Positions 11,601 through 23,770 of a stretch of DNA of 64,000 bases are shown piece by piece. Each line of letters opens with the position of its first letter. Within the stretch, counting starts at the first letter, position 1. The stretch covers positions 106,704,610-106,768,609 of the forward strand of contig NC_133934.1 in NCBI RefSeq assembly GCF_031877795.1, given 5' to 3'. The position numbers and the translations under genes are program-made. The notes under the pieces are model-generated. The model made no database searches. It was not told where the DNA came from and worked only from the letters and a program-made list of their open reading frames with translations. The stretch comes from Strix aluco. Its lineage: Eukaryota; Chordata; Aves; Strigiformes; Strigidae.

Positions 11601-14600
11601 TTTCAAAGAATGTTTATTTTTGTGTCCAAACTGTTATCTGTTAGCAGAAATAATTTTCATTTCTCCATACGCTCCAACAACAGTGAAAACACTTCCTAGT
11701 GAACATCCACCCTAATGAAGGCCAGGGTCTTTGAGAATCAATTCAAGTAGTGGGCATCTAAGCACTGAAAGTTTGATTTTGTCTGAAGGCATCAATCTTG
11801 CTGCTTTACTCATCTCATTCCCTAGTGTGATGCATCTGCTCTAGAGAAAAATCTGTGTTTTGAATCTATTTCAACAGATTGAATCTGTTGAAATCAGCAA
11901 GCAGAAGTCCCATCACCTTCTTCAGGGCCTGCAGCCTATGCACTTTAAGACAGAGCACCCAACACTGCCTTGCGTGATGCTGAGCACCCTGTCACCATAA
12001 GGTCATAATCACAGAAATAACAGAAATCTCTCCTTGAGGTAATTCTAAGACAAGAGCATCAATGTGCTAGAGAAACAATACAGTAGCTATTCTTCAGGCA
12101 TATTGGATTTTGTGTCATTCTTTGTCTGAATTCATGACAATCAAGTGTTTAGTTGCATTGATTCATGCCAGGCCTTATGGTATCTCCAACAGAAAGTGGC
12201 CCACCCTGGATTTCATCCCAGCTGAAACAACGGGTGCACATCAGCTCAGAAAATCAAGCAATTTCTTCAGAGCCTAGCAGATTCAAGAACTGACTCCAAG
12301 GGCCCAGGCTTGGGGAAGCACGCTCAAATATTTTTTACTGATAGGGATGCCCTATCAAAACAGTTTGAAGATGACTGCTCTATAAAAATAGACACTCAGT
12401 ATCCCTGATTTGAGCCATTTACCTCTGCTTCAGACCCCAGATTCTTCACCTAGCAACCCCTTTGTCTATATTATCTATGTGCAAACAAGCCAGTGCTTAA
12501 CAAAAGCCTAAATATATTTGTCTGTGCTACTTTATTAGCAATTGCATTGAGAGTGTGATTGCTAGGAGCTCTTCCCTCTCTTTTCTGAAGACTGATCTCA
12601 TGTTTTTAGTCTTTAAGATGTTTTTCTCTCTTTGATGTTTTGTCCAAGTGAGTTGAAAAACTGCCTAGATATAGTGATATCCTCATCCCTCTAATCTACT
12701 GAATAATCTCTTTCTTTCTCATATAACCCTCTTACAGTATAAGAGGGTTTATTTTCCTCATGCTCTTTACCCCGATTCTATGTGTTTACAAGCCTCATCT
12801 TTTCACTCCATGTTTCAACAGGTCTTTCTTAATTTTAGGCTTAAAGTCTGTGAGCCAATTTCTGTTGGACATGTTATGTTCCTTTGCAGTCTCTTCTCTC
12901 AGGGGGTGACTGATCCATCCAGTCTTAATTTGACAGGTCTGTAGGATTCTCCTGACTCATTCACAGATAACTTAGTACTTCCTCCCACTGTCATCACTAA
13001 TTTTTTTTCAGTCCACATATTTTGATTTCTGCAAACCTGTTCCATTGGACTGATGACAGGAACATTGAGCTGTCAAGGAAACGACCCATAAACAGTTTAA
13101 GAACAGTAGGGTTTGTCCTGTTGTACAAGCTGGAAGGGGCGCATCTACTCAAGAGAAATTTGTTGGCTATGATGAGTTGAAAGTTCAAGAATTGTTTTTG
13201 CATGATATAGTTAGATTTGTTGAAAGGCCAGAAAGCTTAAGCTATGGTCAGGTCTACTAACATTTTATGGGCTGTCTTTTGTGTGTGCTCTTCCAGTTGA
13301 CGAGCATTTGCTGTTTCCCAGAAAGAACAGATACTCTCTTGGGGTGGTGGTTCTGGCTATAATCCATTTTGGACACCTGCCAGCTGCTATATTGGAGAAA
13401 TTTTCTCTCTGAGGGTTCAAGCAAGTGACAGAACATGTATGACAACAAGAAATCATTTTTGACCCTTATTATACTGCATAAATCATCAAAGATAGGACAG
13501 TCATTGCAACAAGCCTTCCTGGGACAGATTCAGGCAATGATCTTGGCTAGCATGGACTTTCCTTAAGCCCTGGGAGGAGAATAGAAATATAGCCAAGCTT
13601 GTCATTTCACTGACCATACTTTCCTCTCTGAAACCAAATCAATAATTACAGATTGATTAAATGCACTTGCAAACTCTCTATTTCAGAATTCAACTTGGGA
13701 CATGACAGTATTCTCAGATGGCAACATCCATGGAGAAAAATAAAAATCAATGGATATGACCCTTCTGACCTCTATTAAGGACACTGCCTGGTTGCATTCT
13801 GCATTTTAAATTTAATTTTGCAATAAAGTTAACTTTTTAATGACATTCCTTCTGAGACTATGGGGAATTATGGGACTGCTTTGCCTATTGTCCCTTAGGA
13901 ATCTCAGACTGAGCTGCCATGTTCTAAATCATTTCTCACAGTCAGGCCCTATTAATCACCCAGGGCTTTGCACAGCTGGGCATCATATTCTTCATTGATA
14001 ATTCAATTTTTACAGAGCTGGAAAGATCTTCAAGTGCTTTGAAAACTATGTGACAAATCATCCTTTTCTCACAGAAGTCAACTCAGATATAAACTATAAC
14101 AGCTTTCAGGGTAAGGGTCAGTATCTTCTGTGGTTCTGCAGTGACTGGACCCACGTGGTCACAGCTCATCCCTGCGGTTTCACCTCCTCTGCATGAGTAA
14201 GTAAATCAAAAGAATAACTAACACACACACATATTTCCACCTCACTGGATGTGTATAACCCAGCTGGAGGGAGGATGAGAAATTAGCCTCTTCTGAAAAC
14301 AAGCAGGAAACACAGCTTTAAAAATTGTTTAAAACACAGGTTGATAGGAATGGCAGCAAAGCAAAGGCTCCACAGATCCATTTCAGGACTCCAAGACAAC
14401 CTGGCATCCTTCACATACTGCCATGAAAGACCCATAACATAAAGGAGCCTTCCACACATTTTCCACTTCTGGCCTTATAAGGCATGGATACTACTGAGCC
14501 TCAAGAATCAGCTCACTCTGTGACAGCAGCTGGTGAGATGTGGTGTGTACTAAACAGGTGTACAACAGCCATATATAGCCATGTTAAGACAAGGCTGTAG

Positions 14601-16749
14601 CTATAGCAGCACTACTAGGGAAGTAGAATGACTTCACATGAACCCCATATCTGCCCTCGGGTCTCTCCTCAGTGAGGACAAAATTGCCTGAAACACCCAT
14701 CACATACTTTAGAGTTCGAAACACTTCCTGATGATAATTTCTGCATTTCCTTCCACAGATTTTTCTTTTTCTTTTCGTTGAGGGCAAAGTATGAAAAATA
14801 CATCTCTTTCTCTTACAGTTGAAGTAGCATGGACTGATAGATAAATGGCAGTATTTCCTACTGGTTAGAAAGCTATAGGCTATCTTCCTTACTGAGGGAA
14901 TATCAGCTGGTGCCTGCTTTACAGGGTTGCTAGTTTACAAGGATCTGCAAGGATGCGACCTGCGCATCAGACAGCAGGTACAAATCTCTCTGGCCTCTTT
15001 GACTTGGGAAGGGCAATGTCCAGTTCACTCCCTGTGAAAGAGCTTGGTGCCTCTGTGCTGTCAGTAGGCTGAAAACCGCACAGACTTACATGGCACACAC
15101 GGAACAAAGGAAGCCCCCAGTCTTAGGCAGACTAATACCTCTGGGGAACAGCAAGGCAGACCATTTAATATAGGCTAATCACAGTGAATGCAACTTGGAA
15201 AGAGGACAAACACTCAAGAGAGATCACGATTAAAACAAGGGAATGCAAATTCTGTAGACATCTTCTGACTACCTGAAAATCAGAAGGGCCAAGCAACAGG
15301 AGAATGAGTCTTTCATTTCTATCGGACAAGTTATTTCCAAGTAGGTTTGGAAGATAAGACAGTCCAGAGCATTACAGATAAGACATATTTTTATTTTGCA
15401 GTACTCAGCATCAGCCTCATCAAAGGCATAAGCTTAGATGACAGTGACTTCTCAACAACTACTGGGAGTCATCTCTACATGAAATGAATAGGCAGATTTT
15501 AGCACAAAATCAGGACGGAAGGCAGAAGAAGTCCAAACATCCAATGCAGTTAGCAGGCTTTGCCAAGATGGATCATGTCAACTCCATCCCTCCATCACTA
15601 CAGATGGTATTTCTCCTGCTCAGGGCGGAAATAAAATGGTTGTGTAGTGTGAGTATGCAGGTGTTATCATTCTCTGTTCCTGTAGCAAGTGTATTAATAA
15701 TACATTAGGTGGGTTTCAAGGCTGCATACTCTAGTGTCCTCCACCTGTGTTTACTTTATTTTATGAGGGGAAATGCCACATCCTGAACAATATTGCAGTG
15801 TGGAAAATTTGTTAAATAATAATATTCAACTCTAAAATACTGTAAGAGTCTCCTCTCTGTTTGGGATTCAATATAACTTCCATTGCCCTGTCTATGGAGG
15901 TCACCTCATTGTTATCAGTTCCTGCTAATTAAAAGATTAGGAGATCAGGAAAGTCACCCTGAGGAACCAGATATTACTAGCACTAACAACAGCTGGCAAA
16001 GTAACAGAGACATGTGACTAAATGTCCTAAGTCCCTTCCCTTTACACATCTTTCAAGTTTATCAGAAACTGCAAGGGACTGGACCCAAAACTTATCATGA
16101 TCCTTTTTAGTTCTGTGGCCTATGAAATTCATTTCCACTCTTCTGGTGAATTTGCTGCTAATGACGTTTCATCAAGAACTGCTTTCCAAATGACTGGTGT
16201 ATGAAAGCCCATGTTTCCAGCAACAACCTGCATGCCCACTAAAAAAGTTATAATCTCAGTTCAATCTTCAGAGGTACATACACATGCATGATAAAGGCCA
16301 CTTCTAAGTGTTGGGTCACTGCTTGGCAGTAACATGTTACCCCATGACACATTTTTTCTTTGCTTTTTCAAGGCAGCACTAGCTACTATATGTTTAGACT
16401 TGATGGTTTCAGTATCATGATGACAATGCTGTCTGTTCCTAGGGCCATAAGAGAGATCTCATAGCCTTATGATTATTTTAACATGGCATTGGAGAGGTCC
16501 TGGTCTGCTGACACTATTGCTCCCTCATACTGAACAGTGCCTCCCCTATCTAACCTTGCAATTGTTTCATTGATGGTATCACAGCAGGGAACAAGAGCCA
16601 AGGCTTAGAAATGAATTGAGAGCTAGGACTCCTGAGGCAAAGTTCAGACAGTTTACCTGGAAAAATGAGTACCTCATGCATTTATAGGCTGTTTAATTAT
16701 ATGAGGATCTGAGCCTCATCCTTTTCCTAACTAAGTTTTCTCTCTGGAT
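8651..16749. other. Intergenic, AT-rich, nothing recognised
   Basis: Over 8 kb there is no domain-bearing frame. An A-run of 16 lies at 9680-9695. Much of 9950-11700 is strongly AT-rich. A short CA run lies near 14220. I see no nameable repeat, exon or RNA gene. Confidence 0.5.
9680..9695. repeat. Mononucleotide A tract
   Basis: A run of 16 adenines follows a G-rich start. No retrocopy body could be recognised upstream, so it is listed as simple sequence. Confidence 0.8.
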
Positions 16750-16915
16750 TTCTCAGTCACCTTGCCCAATTCGACATCCTACTCTGTGATTTTGTGAGCT
16801 TATTCTATGCAAAACAATAGCCCCTGTGTTAAAGACTTCTCACAACATTAACCTTTCTTGAAAGTGCTTTGAGAGCCATGGATAATAAGTACTATGAATT
16901 GCAAAATACATTAAG
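16750..16915 (+). mobile_element. Ancient LINE/SINE 3'-tail remnant (L3/MIR-like)
   Basis: The stretch ends in GTGCTTTGAGAGCC, then ATGGATAATAAGTACTATGAA-like sequence. This resembles the 3' end shared by old vertebrate L3/CR1-type and MIR-type repeats (a 'gtgctttgagatcc ... aaggtgctat' motif). The preceding CTCAGTCACCTTGCCC also fits. The match is from memory and diverged, so the family is uncertain. Confidence 0.45.
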
Positions 16916-19194
16916 TGTTTTGGAATCATTTCCACATGACTTAGTTCACAGTGGGCCTTCTCTCAGATACCTACTGTAAAACACTCTTAATCATAACCTA
17001 TCTTAAAACAATTTCCAACATGAAACATCCTGTAATGTTTCATGTTTTCACCACCTTCACCCAAAATTACAGAAACATTCTAGCACATGGCAAAAGAAAG
17101 CCTTTGTCCCTGTTAGACCATAAGCAATAACTCCTAAAGCTCTCAGTAGCTATGAAGAGATTTCTGAAAACCGCTTTCCACATTCCAGGCAATGACTACC
17201 TTACACCAAGAGTCCTGCTTGAAGGCCAAAGTTTGTCAACCTGACATGAGAGGTTCCAAATGGAACCACTTATAACAAAAGCAGACCTGAGCCTGCCCAG
17301 CCATCTTCTGGGAGACCTGAAACAGGGTAGCATCCTAAAACCTCCTGGCAGCCTCTTGAAATCTGCACTCTTCTGGGAGACATGAAATACAGTTTGAAGA
17401 CCTATGCAAAGCAACTTTGACAGCTTGCAGATAGCACACACACTGAACACTAAATTCTAGTTTTCTTAAAGAAGATTAAGGAAACACCTGATGAGTCCTA
17501 GCTTATAATCAAGTGATGTCCAAGATCAGATATGACATTGCATGGTTATTTAATGTAAAGTATGGACATTATAGGAGGTGGAATTTTACTGGTGAGCCAA
17601 GAAGATCTGCTGTAGGCTAAGATCATCTTACATCTGTAGGCTAGGCTCACAGCAGTGGGAAGAAAATGAAAAAGGGTGCAAAAAGAATAATGGAAATATG
17701 CAGGCACAGTAGAAATAGATGGTGCCTTAGTGCAGGGAGCTTACCTTGAAACAACAGCAATAACAGCAGAGCAACAAAATTGTGAGGCCCAAAAATGTTT
17801 CCTTCTGAGGAGTTTACCAAAGAGACAAGAAGATGCTCTCATGGCAATAGAAAAATAATGAACAGTCTAGAGCAGGTAAGTGTGCTCCTGTCTATATTCT
17901 AATAAAGTGACACCACAAAGGCTTCCACAGGAATTTAAAAAATAAATAATAATTAGAGTTCATAAATCCAAAGGCAACTAAACCCTGCCCCTCAATTTTG
18001 CTACAAACTATCAGAAACATAAACAACTTAGCACAATTATTTCTATCACTATCCAGAGTTGATTTTATTGTTCTCAATCTAAAGTTCTTTGAAACAAGCA
18101 GACCTAAAGATGTTCAGATTGTTCATCTTCCTCAAGCTAAGAGGACTGGCTGACAGCCTTCTTGGTAGAAAGACTGGCAGTCTTCCATAATAAAGACTTT
18201 ATGTCTGGATCCCTAAATTAATAGCTGCAGCCACTGAACCAAAAGAATTTTGTTCTAGTAAAAACTGTCAAGCTGATAGCTCTGGAGACTGAGGTGTCTC
18301 ATTTATTCACAGAACAATTAAATTATAGAAGGCACTGGGCAGATTCCTCCCAACTATGCCTTTCAAATGTTACTCCAATAAAATCTCTGTTCTGAGGCAG
18401 CTCTGCTGCGGTGAAGGTGGATTTTTTCATGGCTGTGGATGAACCCATCAATGGAAAGGTGCAATTAGTACAAATCCCTGATTGCAGATGTGCAGTGGGA
18501 ACATCTGTCTCAGCAGGAAAGACTGACATCCAAGGCACTTTGCAAAAGCCAAAGAACAGGCAACAGATGGCAGCAATTTTCAGTCACCAGTGAATGGCTT
18601 GGACTCCTTTCTGGCTAACAGGTGTGAATGGCTCAATTATCTGGCCAGTTCCCTCAGACTTCTGCATCTATCTGAAGTTGAGAGAACTGCACATTTGGTG
18701 ACAGCTGTTTTTAAAATTACCTAATAGAACCAGAGCTAGTAACAGCACTTAATTCCCAAGTTTAGTGGGAGAGCAAGCATGCTTAGCTGCTGACAGGCTC
18801 TGACCCTGCATCGTGTCCAGTGGCCAGAATGGTGACGTACATGCTCAGTTAAAAGGCCCAGGTTTTTCAGTGGGGTTCTGACTTTCTACCACGAGTCTGA
18901 CAGAGATACAATGAGACCAACAACCAGATGATTCAGCCTCCAGCAAAAATGCAGAAAATTCTCTATTCCTCATTTAGTGCACCTATAATTAGTACTTCCT
19001 GTGCATAGAAACATACAAAAGCACATAAGCATATGAGCACTCCATCTACCCAGTGATAAAACTGACCTACTGCCTGAAGATCTCCCCCCTCCCAAATTCA
19101 CAGAGCAAGACAAAGAAACATTTAGGATTCCTGGCAACCTACTCCTTTTCCAGCACATGCTAAACAAAACTCTGCTATCTAACAGGGAGAGAGG
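16916..19194. other. Intergenic, nothing recognised
   Basis: Short frames occur on both strands (for example 17196-17450 and 18323-18538), but none shows a known domain or splice-supported structure. No repeat that I can name is present. Confidence 0.5.
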
Positions 19195-19400
19195 ATGAAT
19201 TAACGTAACCACCTCTCCACACAGCAATTAGCAAATGAAATCAAAACAAAGGAAATGTCCTCCATTAATCTTTCCCTGCCAAAGAGCACCTGACTGCCAT
19301 ATAATCCACAGCAATTAGCCAAATAATGGAAGCGCAAGAGATTTATCTTGAAGCAGGAATTAGGGAGGGCACGATTAATGTACTGTACATCAAGACTGCA
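19195..19400. promoter_or_regulatory. Candidate conserved non-coding element, homeobox/SOX-like motifs
   Basis: The stretch is dense in developmental enhancer-type strings. CAGCAATTAGC occurs twice, about 80 bases apart (near 19223 and 19310), alongside AACAAAGG (SOX/TCF-like), CATTAATC and GATTAATG. It has no reading frame and no repeat similarity. Conservation cannot be tested here, so the call rests on composition and motif repetition only. Confidence 0.35.
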
Positions 19401-22400
19401 GGTAAAAGCTGGTGATCCCTCAGTGCAGGGTTGTTTGAGGAAACTGCAAAGCTTAGTAGCCTGGAACCAGGTTGCAACACATACACCCCAATATTCCCCT
19501 GTAAGATATTCTGAATAAGTCTGGTTGGCAGTCACTGCATATGAGAGGATCAGAGCTCATAGCCAAATTTACACAAACTTCAGTTGTGCACCAAATAGCT
19601 TGCCAATATCTTCTGTTAAGAGAGACAATTGGCAGCAGTATTTGAAAAAAATCTGGGGGCATGCAAAAAAGAAGTCAGTAAAACAGTAGAGATATTGAAG
19701 GTATGTCCCAGCTCACAAGCAGGACTCACCCGCTCCGTCAGACATGGTACTATTTATCAGGGAAGATATGAGCCAAAATCTGGTGCCTTTTTAAAAGACA
19801 AAGCAGAGTTGATTTTATTGTGCATACTTACACAGTCTCTTCAAAATCATCCTGCTGCTTTGCAGGATGATGTGAAATAATCTGCAGATCTTATTTTCTA
19901 AATGTTGCATGGTCTTGTTTTGGGCTACAGAACAGCTGCCACTTTCTAGCCAGAGGTGACTGCAGGTTATATATGGCTGTTCCTGAATAGTAGGGGGTTT
20001 TGTAAATTCATTGTATGAAGAGATTCCAGGATGACAAAGAGTTTAGGTGATATGGCCCATCAGGATGGAAAGATCCAGAGAAGTACTGAGAGAACTGCCA
20101 CTGTTAATCACTATGTCCCCTCAGCTCTGCACACTGTGGGAGCTGAAGCAAAAAAAAGATGCAGAATAGCCTCTCCAAATGATACTGGTTTATGAACTAA
20201 ACTTGATGAGAAAGTGAAATCTCTCACATTCTGAGTATTTTATTTCCTGCTATTTAGACCATTTGAAATCACAATGCTCTGCTGCTTTTCACTTTTTGTT
20301 CTCTTCTGTTGTTTTTCCTGCCCATTTACCTGGTTATTTTAGTGGGGATCTAGCTCAAACAAACCTGCAAAGCAACTGGGAATTTAAGAAGACTGAGTAG
20401 TACAAGGATAGAAAAAATGCAAAGCCCCAGATAGGCAGATGCTCCACTACATGGTAGTTAGAGGATCAGGTAAGTGAAGTTTCAGCATGCAAAATACATA
20501 TATCTTGCCATTAGCTGAATACTTTTTAAATTAAAAGATGCATTTTCCTTTCTCCAGAGTCACACAAAAACTGAATAGCAAGCATGGAACAGCTTACAGG
20601 GACACCACAATGCTCTTACTTACATTTGCATCAGAAATAGAGAGAGGAGACAAAATGAAGAGGAAAAATTAACTATCTGAAGATAAACAGTCTTTGTTCT
20701 AAGCACCATTATTAGGCAACACAAGCCCAAAGGTCTGTGGTTATTTTAACAAGATTAATAAGTCTATGAAAGAGCAATACCCTTAAACAGTACAAAGCCA
20801 TTCACATTATGATAAATATACAGGTTTTCTGTCATCCAAGAGGCTGGCACAGGAGAAGACATTTAAGGAGATTTACAAAGATTAAGACCTCTGCCATAAG
20901 TATCTGTGCCAAAATTTTACTATGGGACACTAAACAATTTATCGTCCCATGACATTAAGTGTAATAGGACACAAGGTAGGAACTTGATTCAACAAAAGAC
21001 TTATTTCAAGGATATTTGCAACACTACGGAACCAAGTGGAATAGAAAGAGTACAGATTCTGCATATTACTAAAATCAGTGCTGAAGTGGTGTGCAAATAC
21101 CTTCTTGTCATCAACTTATATATCAACTTACTAGGCAATCCAACAGAGAATTTTCTTTGGGCAACTGGTCTCATAGGTGTTGCTGTTACTGGGTCGTTTA
21201 GGTTCAGACAGCTCAAGAGGAATTCTGAGGGTTCTGTAATGAGATGTATTTCAAAATGATCAGATTTAGCCATAGATGAGAGCTTTACTCTACAGGAAGC
21301 CTGGTAACAGATTTAGCCTTTCTCTGCTCAGAATACATGGCTTCACAGATTCCATCAACTGTATCCTGTCTCTGCTCCAGACCTATGTCTGATGTCTTTT
21401 CACACAGCAAATACAATAGAAATAAATACAGAAATTGAGGCAGGGTGAACCCACAAGTCATTCCTGAAAAACCCTGGAAGGACTCACATTTCTAAACATA
21501 TAATCCTGCAGTTGGCTTGTTTCAATAGAGCAGAGAACTTGCTTCCAAAATCCAAAGTCTGCCCCCTAGTCCCAATGTATCATACTTATAATCAGGAAAA
21601 AAAAATGTACCTTTCTGCCAAAGAATACTGCTTGTAAGTTGAAGAAAAAAATCAGTGAATGTTCATCTAGAGGAGTTACTAAAATCTGGCGCAAGGGTTA
21701 AAAGCAATTTGAAAGACTACTCGATAACAATGTTTTGGTTTAGTTTTCTCTCCAATTCCTCCTTGATTTTATTCCTTCTTTTTCTCCTTCTTTTCTTTCA
21801 TACCCTCTTCCTCTCTTCCCCTCCAGAAAATCTGAAAATATTTTCTCTGTTATTCTGTCCTTTAAGCTTCACAAGGAGGATGTGTTCAGTCCTGGAATAT
21901 ACTGTATAGATCTCCTCTATGTGCTTAGCATACTCAAAAGTGGGGGAGTGAGGTTGCAAAAGTAAAGAAAGAAGCTAGCTCCAGTGAGGTAGGTACAGTT
22001 ATATAACAACATGAAGCTTCAGCTCTCTTGAAGTTCTCACAGATTTAATCCTTCTCATTTCCCTGGAGTTTCATCAGCTGACCCAGCAGGGTCACTTTAC
22101 CCTGGTTGTGGCAATCTCCGGTGGCTTCCCACAAAATCAGTTGAGCTGTTTCTCTAACTCATGTAACAGTGCCTTTACCATTGCTCCTATGGGTCTCCTT
22201 CCTTTTTTGAACTGTTAATTTACTGTGCTTCATCAGCATTTTTACAAAGAAATGATAGAACAGAACAGAGGATACCATTTCTGGTCTCTTCTTTCCAGCA
22301 TACAGCAATCGTTTACCAGGCACTGAAGAGTAATGAACCTGGAACTGTTTGTTACTCTCCAAAAGCGTTAGCATGTTCTTGCCATCTCCCATTGGGGATC

Positions 22401-23479
22401 TAGTCCTAAGTATACATGAGAAAACAGCAGCAGATGTCCCTTAGTGCTGCCTTCTGGGGAATCCTTAATAGCAGCAACACCAAAAGATTGCGCCAAATCA
22501 TTCCATTCTCAAGTAGACATTTCCACCTTCTCCCACAGAGTCTTGTTTCCTGTCCATTCCAGTCAATACCTTCCCATGACACAGAGATCAGGATGGACCT
22601 GCCAACACAGCCCAGCACAAGCTACAGCTGCATCCCCATCTAGCCACTTACAGCAGTCTTTCTGACAGCATTTGTTTCCAGGAAAGTAAGGGAGAAAAGA
22701 ATGGCATTCAGACAGTTTACCTGCCTCGCTGCTTTGCAAAATGGAAATGGAGGGCAAAATCTCAGAAATGAGCCAGTCAGGCTAGTGGCTGCATGGCTAG
22801 TCTTCCTAGCTGTTTCCCTGTTAGTGGACTGGTTGCAAAATAGTTACTGTTTGTCATCAATTTTTAGTCACTGGGGTATTAGCAGACTTCTCCCTTGGTG
22901 CATTCCTAATTCATATTTTTAATGCCTAATCACCTACACAAGCCAGTGTTTTAATTTCCCACATAGCTGGCTGAAACTCTTTCAACATGAAGGCTCTCAC
23001 TGTCATCCAAGTATAAGGATGAATTCCTAAACTTCCTTGCTTGCATAACATGAGCAACAAACATGGTAGAACGCTGGCAGCTGTAAGAGCATGGCCTGGC
23101 AGAATTCAATCTGGTTTAGGCTGAACAAAGCTGCAGCCACACAGGGCATTCTTGATCTGTACTCTGCCCCTGAGCCAGGACACTGCTGTACCTTAATTTG
23201 ACAGTAAGAAAATAAAGAGTGGTTTAAAAAGAAAGCTGTATGTCAAGATTTTCTTCATAACAGACAGATTGGAAATAACAAAGTTCTCATTATACTGACT
23301 GTTGAGATTCTCCTTTGTGAAACTGTGACAAATCTAATAGTGCATGGGGGACATATTTGTTAATAGAGTCAACAGATGGATGAGTTTATAGAGAGAAGTG
23401 TATAAACTTCAGCCAAATACAAAGGTAGAGAAACTGCCTGGGAAAACATAACTGAGAGTAACTCAGCGTGGTTTGGTAT
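19401..23479. other. Intergenic, nothing recognised
   Basis: Pyrimidine-rich sequence lies near 21740-21830 and AT-rich sequence near 20500-20850. Overlapping short frames on both strands at 20906-21273 and 22406-22757 look like chance. A TGACCC/GGGTCA inverted pair is listed separately. Confidence 0.5.
22079..22094. promoter_or_regulatory. Everted GGGTCA half-site pair, 4-base spacer
   Basis: TGACCCAGCAGGGTCA is two GGGTCA half-sites in everted orientation, four bases apart. This layout can be bound by some nuclear receptors. Only the sequence symmetry is seen; it could be chance. Confidence 0.2.
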
Positions 23480-23770
23480 TGGGAGCTGAACTTGCAGCTT
23501 TGACAAGGCTGACTTTAAGGCGACCTTCAGTGGAGCTCCTTAACAGTGTATGCTGGGCAATCGCTGGTAAATCTTTATTAATTTTAATTGGCGGCACCCA
23601 TTTATAAGAACCATTAAAAAGGATAAATTGAGCCCATCCGGCGTAATGTCTTTTGTTAATTAGTTTGTCAGCACTGTTTTAATATCCCCTAATGACTTCA
23701 TATTTCAGGCCTGACATTAAAGGAGACGCTGTGAGAAAGGAAATGGTCTTATCACCGTGTACATTTTTTT
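23480..23770. promoter_or_regulatory. Candidate conserved non-coding element
   Basis: A compact block mixes AT-rich homeobox-type cores (TTAATTGG, TTAATTAG, CTAATGAC) with retained CpGs (GGCGGCACC, CATCCGGCGTAATG, GAGACGCTG, CACCGTG). This texture is typical of deeply conserved vertebrate enhancers and unlike the flanks. It contains no coding frame and no repeat that I recognise. Conservation must be tested by alignment. Confidence 0.4.

Noticed and set aside
20906-21273. Overlapping 117- and 90-codon frames on opposite strands
   Set aside because: No domain, no splice context and no repeat similarity. The length is compatible with chance.
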